From NCBI GenBank assembly GCA_024404915.1, contig JAKSPJ010000011.1, positions 24,679-88,678 of the forward strand: a DNA stretch of 64,000 nucleotides. The letters are read 5' to 3'. This document shows positions 60,968-64,000 of the stretch, piece after piece; within the stretch, counting starts at the first letter, position 1; every line of letters starts with the position of its first letter. The notes beneath the pieces were generated by a model. It saw only the letters and a list, made by a program, of their open reading frames with translations. It did not search any database and had not been told where the DNA came from. A program made the position numbers and the translations under genes. This DNA is from Oscillospiraceae bacterium. GTDB taxonomy: Bacteria > Bacillota > Clostridia > Oscillospirales > Ruminococcaceae.

Positions 60968-62254
60968 TTAAGTGAATGCCGTTTCTGCAAGATGCCGTTT
61001 TTGCTCCAGAAGCTTTTTCGTATGCATCCGATAATGCAGATATTGTTCCATGATATCTCTGTATTGCTTTCCCAATTGCTTTTGTTTCTCCAATGAAGGC
61101 AGGGGAATCAGTACCCCCTTGACAGCCTCAAGGGACAATACTTTCACCGCAGAACCGCCCGAGACATATTCCAGGATTTCTTCGCCTGCGGCACTTTCAA
61201 AAAATGCCTGTAAATAGCAGGGGTCTGCCTTGGTTTCGTCAATCTCGAGGATATAGAAATTACCCGTGGCGATAATACTGCATTCCGTTTCGGCGGTGAA
61301 TACCATGGAACGGAATGTGGGTGATGCCATTTTCGAGAGCAGCACCGCATTTTTCGGCACTACGAATTTTTCCAGGGATTTTGGCAATTCCGACAGGTAC
61401 TGTTCATTTTCCTCGATTTCCAATGCGCCGTTGACGATATTGGAAAGAGTAATGATGCGGTATGCTGTTGGGGTATCAGAGCGATAACCTGCAAGCACAT
61501 CCGGCTTGATTTGTGAACCTCTGGTAATCTTTCTGAGCAGTGTGCCAAGGGGGACACCATTCTTCACGAGGGGCTGCTTCAGATAATGAGAAGCCTGAAG
61601 GCAGAATTCATGTTCCGCCATTTCCTTCACTGTGACGGTGATTCCGTTGTCACTGGGATTGTTTACGCTGCAAAGAATCTCCGCAATTTGTGTCTCGGAA
61701 AGAGTGCATCGCTTTCTGTCGATTCTGGTGTAAATCTCAGCAGCATCAACCAATCGGATACATTTGTTCCCGCTGCTGAATACAACCATTGTGATGGGAA
61801 TACTGATTTTTTCCAGCAGATTGCCCGGCAGATTGATGACGGCTTCGATATACCCATTTTCTGCAAAGAATTTTCGTATCAGCATATCGTTTTTCGTGGA
61901 TGCGGCACCTGCCGCCATGATAACCACTGCTTTTCCTGTGCTGTGAAGGGCACGGAGTGTTTTTGCAGTGAACAGCCAGTCGGAGGAGCATCTCTCGATA
62001 CAGCTGATGGGAAAACCAAAGTGCTTCTGCAATTCTTCAAGGGAGTCGGCTGTATCGGTGCGCTTGACGCCCAGGGGAAAATGTGCAAATATTTTGTTGT
62101 ATGCAGAAACAGGGGCTGCGGTATTGTCGCCGCAGAACTCCAGAACGTTGTCAGTTTCACGGATGTCCAGGAGGGCGGCGGCAAGGCTTGCCAGTGCGGC
62201 TTCAGAGGGGCTCTCGGTGTTTTCAAAGAAATCTGTAATAATTGTAGTCTTCAT
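60968..62254 (-). CDS. Orphan degenerate type I methylase fused to one TRD
   Basis: The ATG at 62254 follows AAAGGAGG; the reading frame's earlier ATG at 62275 lacks a site. The 428-residue protein aligns in order with the C-terminal part of HsdM (about 103-165: GKAVVIMAAGAAS, IRKFFAENGYIEAVINLPGNLLEKISIPITMVVF) and then with an HsdS target-recognition domain (about 235-400: TRGSQIKPDVL, ENEQYLSELPKSLEKFVV, GSAVKVLSLEAVKGVLIPLPSLEKQKQLG) and a terminal helix. The SAM motif I position reads VLEFCGDNTAA and no NPPF/NPPY catalytic motif is present, so methylation looks lost. No hsdR or hsdS is nearby. It could be a DNA-binding regulator; see the operators in its promoter. The domain reading is fairly secure, the role is inference. 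Confidence 0.75.
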   Translation of the reverse strand: MKTTIITDFFENTESPSEAALASLAAALLDIRETDNVLEFCGDNTAAPVSAYNKIFAHFPLGVKRTDTADSLEELQKHFGFPISCIERCSSDWLFTAKTLRALHSTGKAVVIMAAGAASTKNDMLIRKFFAENGYIEAVINLPGNLLEKISIPITMVVFSSGNKCIRLVDAAEIYTRIDRKRCTLSETQIAEILCSVNNPSDNGITVTVKEMAEHEFCLQASHYLKQPLVKNGVPLGTLLRKITRGSQIKPDVLAGYRSDTPTAYRIITLSNIVNGALEIEENEQYLSELPKSLEKFVVPKNAVLLSKMASPTFRSMVFTAETECSIIATGNFYILEIDETKADPCYLQAFFESAAGEEILEYVSGGSAVKVLSLEAVKGVLIPLPSLEKQKQLGKQYRDIMEQYLHYRMHTKKLLEQKRHLAETAFT

Positions 62255-62273
62255 AGGAAGACCTCCTTTCTGC

Positions 62274-62295
62274 ATTAGGTTAGCACCAACCTTCT
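62274..62295. promoter_or_regulatory. Operator-like interrupted palindrome 1
   Basis: ATTAGGTT at 62274-62281, six bases, then AACCTTCT at 62288-62295. The right half matches the inverse of the left at 6 of 8 positions. It lies just downstream of the -10 on the minus strand, over the expected start point, and overlaps the region before the ribosome binding site. Confidence 0.65.
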
Positions 62296-62303
62296 ATAGC
62301 TGT

Positions 62304-62332
62304 ATTATAGCATATATTTCTGCACTTATCAA
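62304..62332 (-). promoter_or_regulatory. Promoter of methylase-TRD gene
   Basis: On the minus strand TTGATA (62332-62327) and exact TATAAT (62309-62304) with a 17-base spacer. The start point should be near 62297. The promoter sits exactly between the two palindromes. Confidence 0.8.
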
Positions 62333-62337
62333 TAGGA

Positions 62338-62359
62338 ATTAGGTTGTTTATAACCTAAT
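62338..62359. promoter_or_regulatory. Operator-like interrupted palindrome 2
   Basis: ATTAGGTT at 62338-62345, a six-base spacer, then AACCTAAT at 62352-62359: a perfect 8-bp inverted repeat. It lies just upstream of the -35. Its left half and spacing are identical to those of palindrome 1, centre to centre 64 bases. Confidence 0.75.
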
Positions 62360-62500
62360 AATGAATATTCAGCAAAAATGCCAATGATGTATATTATGTA
62401 CACACTGTATATATGCATATTTGCTAATGCTTTTGTTTGCTCCAATGCAATTTTACGTCCCGAATGGACTTTCTAAGGTGGAAAGGAGGCTAAAAAAACA

Positions 62501-62536
62501 AAATCCCTTGAAGAGCGACAGCACCTCAAGGGATTT
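62501..62536. terminator. Terminator at end of COG0523 operon
   Basis: AAATCCCTTGA at 62501-62511 pairs with TCAAGGGATTT at 62526-62536. On the minus strand it is followed by a T-rich tract and ends the gene at 62543; it could also work on the plus strand. Confidence 0.82.
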
Positions 62537-62542
62537 TTCATA

Positions 62543-63502
62543 TCAATAGAAAGTTGCGATTTCCTGTTCCGGGGGTTCTGCGGGTTTGATATCCTGAATG
62601 ACGATGGAGGGGACATTCTGATGCTTCAGATAGTTCTTTTTCATCTGAATGACGCCTGTCACCTGCACCCAGCAGTTTTGTGTGGGCATATGCGCTGCAT
62701 CGGTCTGTGCGGCAATCCAATAGAACTGGGTGTCGTCAATGCAGCAGGTCATAATCTTGCGGCCCAGTGCAAATGAATTCTTCGGAAGACGGCTGTTGGG
62801 CACTGCCATTGCCTTGAATTTCATTGTCTTATTCAGATATTTTTTCGGCTCATCCATCATATCACGGAACCACAGGGCGAAATCCTGGTCAGCAAGTTCG
62901 ATTTCATCTGCTTCCACATCAAAGGGCAGCGGATCTTCGATGTCATCGTACATGACCCGGCCGTCTGTGAATTCATAATAAATCTGGCAGCGGCGGTTCA
63001 GGGCACGGACAATCTGATGATACTCTTCCACATCTGCACCCACGGGCACACGGTTAAAGAATACCAGTTCGCAGACATCCAGCTTATCCACCACCAGATT
63101 GCGCATATTTCCGTTATATACAAGGAATGTGGAGGCATCTGCCAGAGTGACCACCTGATACAGCATCCAGTCATCCGGTGTATTCTGAATCAGATCTGCA
63201 ATCTGCCACATACCATTGTACTCGATGATGACACGCTCTGCGCCGGTTTCCTCTGTCAGTCTGGAAAGAAATTCCGGGTTCAGCTCGGATTCATCCTCCA
63301 CCACATGAATGAAAACGTCTTTCTGCTTGATTCTGGAAAGGTCGTATTCCACTTCGCCTTCTTCACAAACCAGAATCAGAGTGCGTTCACCTGTGGCGAA
63401 TTTCGGATCCTCCATGGATTCCTGAATAAACTTCGTTTTACCTGCCTCCAGAAAGCCCTGGAACAGGTAAACGGGAATGAAAGATTCTTCTTGATTCGGC
63501 AT
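62543..63502 (-). CDS. CobW/COG0523-like protein, divergent
   Basis: The ATG at 63502 follows AAGGAGTG. The 319-residue protein starts VYLFQGFLEAGKTKFIQ, a CobW-type P-loop, and later has a degenerate NKxD position (FFNRVPVG) and lacks the usual CxCC metal motif after the switch. The C-terminal 100 residues (MTCCIDDTQFYWIAAQ, CWVQVTGVIQMKK) resemble a beta-barrel module rather than the CobW C-terminal domain. It may be a non-canonical metallochaperone or a regulator partner. It lies 10 bases after the His-rich COG0523 gene, so it is its operon partner. Metal and client unknown. Confidence 0.7.
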   Translation of the reverse strand: MPNQEESFIPVYLFQGFLEAGKTKFIQESMEDPKFATGERTLILVCEEGEVEYDLSRIKQKDVFIHVVEDESELNPEFLSRLTEETGAERVIIEYNGMWQIADLIQNTPDDWMLYQVVTLADASTFLVYNGNMRNLVVDKLDVCELVFFNRVPVGADVEEYHQIVRALNRRCQIYYEFTDGRVMYDDIEDPLPFDVEADEIELADQDFALWFRDMMDEPKKYLNKTMKFKAMAVPNSRLPKNSFALGRKIMTCCIDDTQFYWIAAQTDAAHMPTQNCWVQVTGVIQMKKNYLKHQNVPSIVIQDIKPAEPPEQEIATFY

Positions 63503-63512
63503 AATACACTCC

Positions 63513-64000
63513 TTATTCTGCACCGAACAGTGCAGCAACAGCACCCTCGTTCAACTTGGAACCAATCACGCAGATACGGCCTGTGGTTTCCGCACTGCCT
63601 GTACGGACATCCGGGGTGCCCGGAATATAATCAAAATGAATCCATTGACCGTCTGTGCCTGCAACAATGCCCTTTGCACGGAGAATGATACCGTAGTTAT
63701 CTTCCTGCTCCAGCGCTGTCAGTGCATTTGTAATCTCCTCCGTAGTAAACTGCTTTGCTGTTTCCACACCCCAGCTGGTAAAGACTTCATCTGCATGGTG
63801 GTGATGATGGTGCTCGTGGTCATGGTCATGGCAGCCGCAGGTGCAGTTTTCATCGTGCTCATGGTGGTGTTCATGCTCATGTTCATGCTCATGATGATGC
63901 TCATGATGATGCTCATGATGATGCTCATGCTCGTGCTTATGCTCGTGGTCATGGCAGCCGCAGGTGCAGTTTTCATCGTGCTCATGGTGGTGTTCATGCT
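63513..64000 (-). CDS. COG0523/CobW metallochaperone, His/Cys-rich, 5' truncated
   Basis: The frame runs off the right edge, so the N-terminal GTPase domain is outside the window. Visible is a His/Glu/Cys-rich stretch with two copies of an ENCTCGCHDH-type block, runs of EHHH, then ADEVFTSWGVETAKQFTTEEITNAL and a C-terminal CobW-type domain (GIILRAKGIVAGTDGQWIHFDYIPG). His-rich COG0523 proteins carry zinc or other metals to client enzymes, often under Zur control. The array length beyond the edge is unknown. First visible gene of a minus-strand pair. Confidence 0.8.
   Translation of the reverse strand, partial: HEHHHEHDENCTCGCHDHEHKHEHEHHHEHHHEHHHEHEHEHEHHHEHDENCTCGCHDHDHEHHHHHHADEVFTSWGVETAKQFTTEEITNALTALEQEDNYGIILRAKGIVAGTDGQWIHFDYIPGTPDVRTGSAETTGRICVIGSKLNEGAVAALFGAE
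63796..64000 (-). repeat. His/Cys-rich metal-binding repeat array
   Basis: A 51-base block at 63827-63877 recurs identically at 63950-64000, a period of 123 bases (41 codons). Each copy encodes a Cys/His cluster (ENCTCGC plus His). Between them are three EHHH units from a 12-base repeat and alternating His/Glu. The second copy is cut by the window end, so more copies may follow. Confidence 0.9.

Noticed and set aside
62387..62476. Short plus-strand frame of 29 codons, hydrophobic, near the methylase-TRD promoter
   Set aside because: It resembled a type I toxin peptide, but there is no ribosome binding site upstream of the ATG and no antisense RNA signal that I could see.
62479..62488. AAGGAGG sequence before the terminator at 62501
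   Set aside because: No start codon follows at a suitable distance before the hairpin.
63719..63997. Minus-strand frame rich in Met, Ser and Thr over the His-rich array
   Set aside because: It is the wrong frame of the CAT/CAC/GAG repeats; the correct frame continues into the CobW C-terminal domain.

Overview
The window is a chromosomal segment of a cellulolytic, Gram-positive gut anaerobe, most likely a cellulosome-forming Ruminococcus of the R. flavefaciens or R. champanellensis type. Two secreted polysaccharidases, a family 10 pectate lyase at the left edge and a GH48 exo-cellulase, both end in closely related dockerin modules. Most other genes are housekeeping genes in classic Firmicute order. 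Sigma-A-like promoters with 17-base spacers and AGGAGG-type ribosome binding sites are common. No tRNA, rRNA, insertion sequence, prophage or CRISPR array was recognised.

Layout, left to right. 1-1731: 5'-truncated pectate lyase. 1770-3295: infC-rpmI-rplT translation operon with an attenuator leader and an AUU start for infC. 3495-8984: a TrmH/SpoU RNA methyltransferase, dprA, topA and trmFO. 9024-15769: plsX, rnc, smc and ftsY; FtsY carries an unusual C-terminal acidic repeat array. 15878-16480: rdgB. 16564-21163 (minus): a Gld-like ABC export operon. 21441-24185: GH48 cellulase with a perfect-consensus promoter and a long leader. 24332-36972: a long conserved operon yicC-remA-gmk-rpoZ-priA-DUF6440-def-fmt-rsmB-rlmN-stp-prkC-rsgA. 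37211-39939: a NAGPA-domain protein and an unknown membrane protein. 40031-41863 (minus): a patatin-like lipase and a solitary type IV prepilin-like protein. 42307-43344: gap.

43495-51892: PHP phosphatase, papain-like protease, pth, BspA-type LRR lipoprotein, a membrane protein and mfd. 52057-52929: a lipoprotein. 53178-57543: hprK, a second PHP phosphatase, murB, rapZ and a biotin ligase. 57721-59426: a NifU-like protein and a GGGtGRT-family protein behind a perfect-consensus promoter. 59757-60916: a small lipoprotein coupled to an HprK-fold P-loop protein. 60968-62254 (minus): an orphan, apparently degenerate type I methylase fused to a single target-recognition domain, whose promoter is bracketed by two interrupted palindromes. 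62543-64000 (minus): two COG0523/CobW-like proteins, the upstream one (truncated by the window end) with a duplicated His/Cys-rich metal-binding tract.

The best candidates for undescribed biology are the methylase-TRD orphan with its twin operators, the NifU-like/GGGtGRT pair, the FtsY C-terminal repeat tail, the His/Cys array, and the lipoprotein/HprK-like couple. All function calls come from reading motifs by eye; no database search was run.
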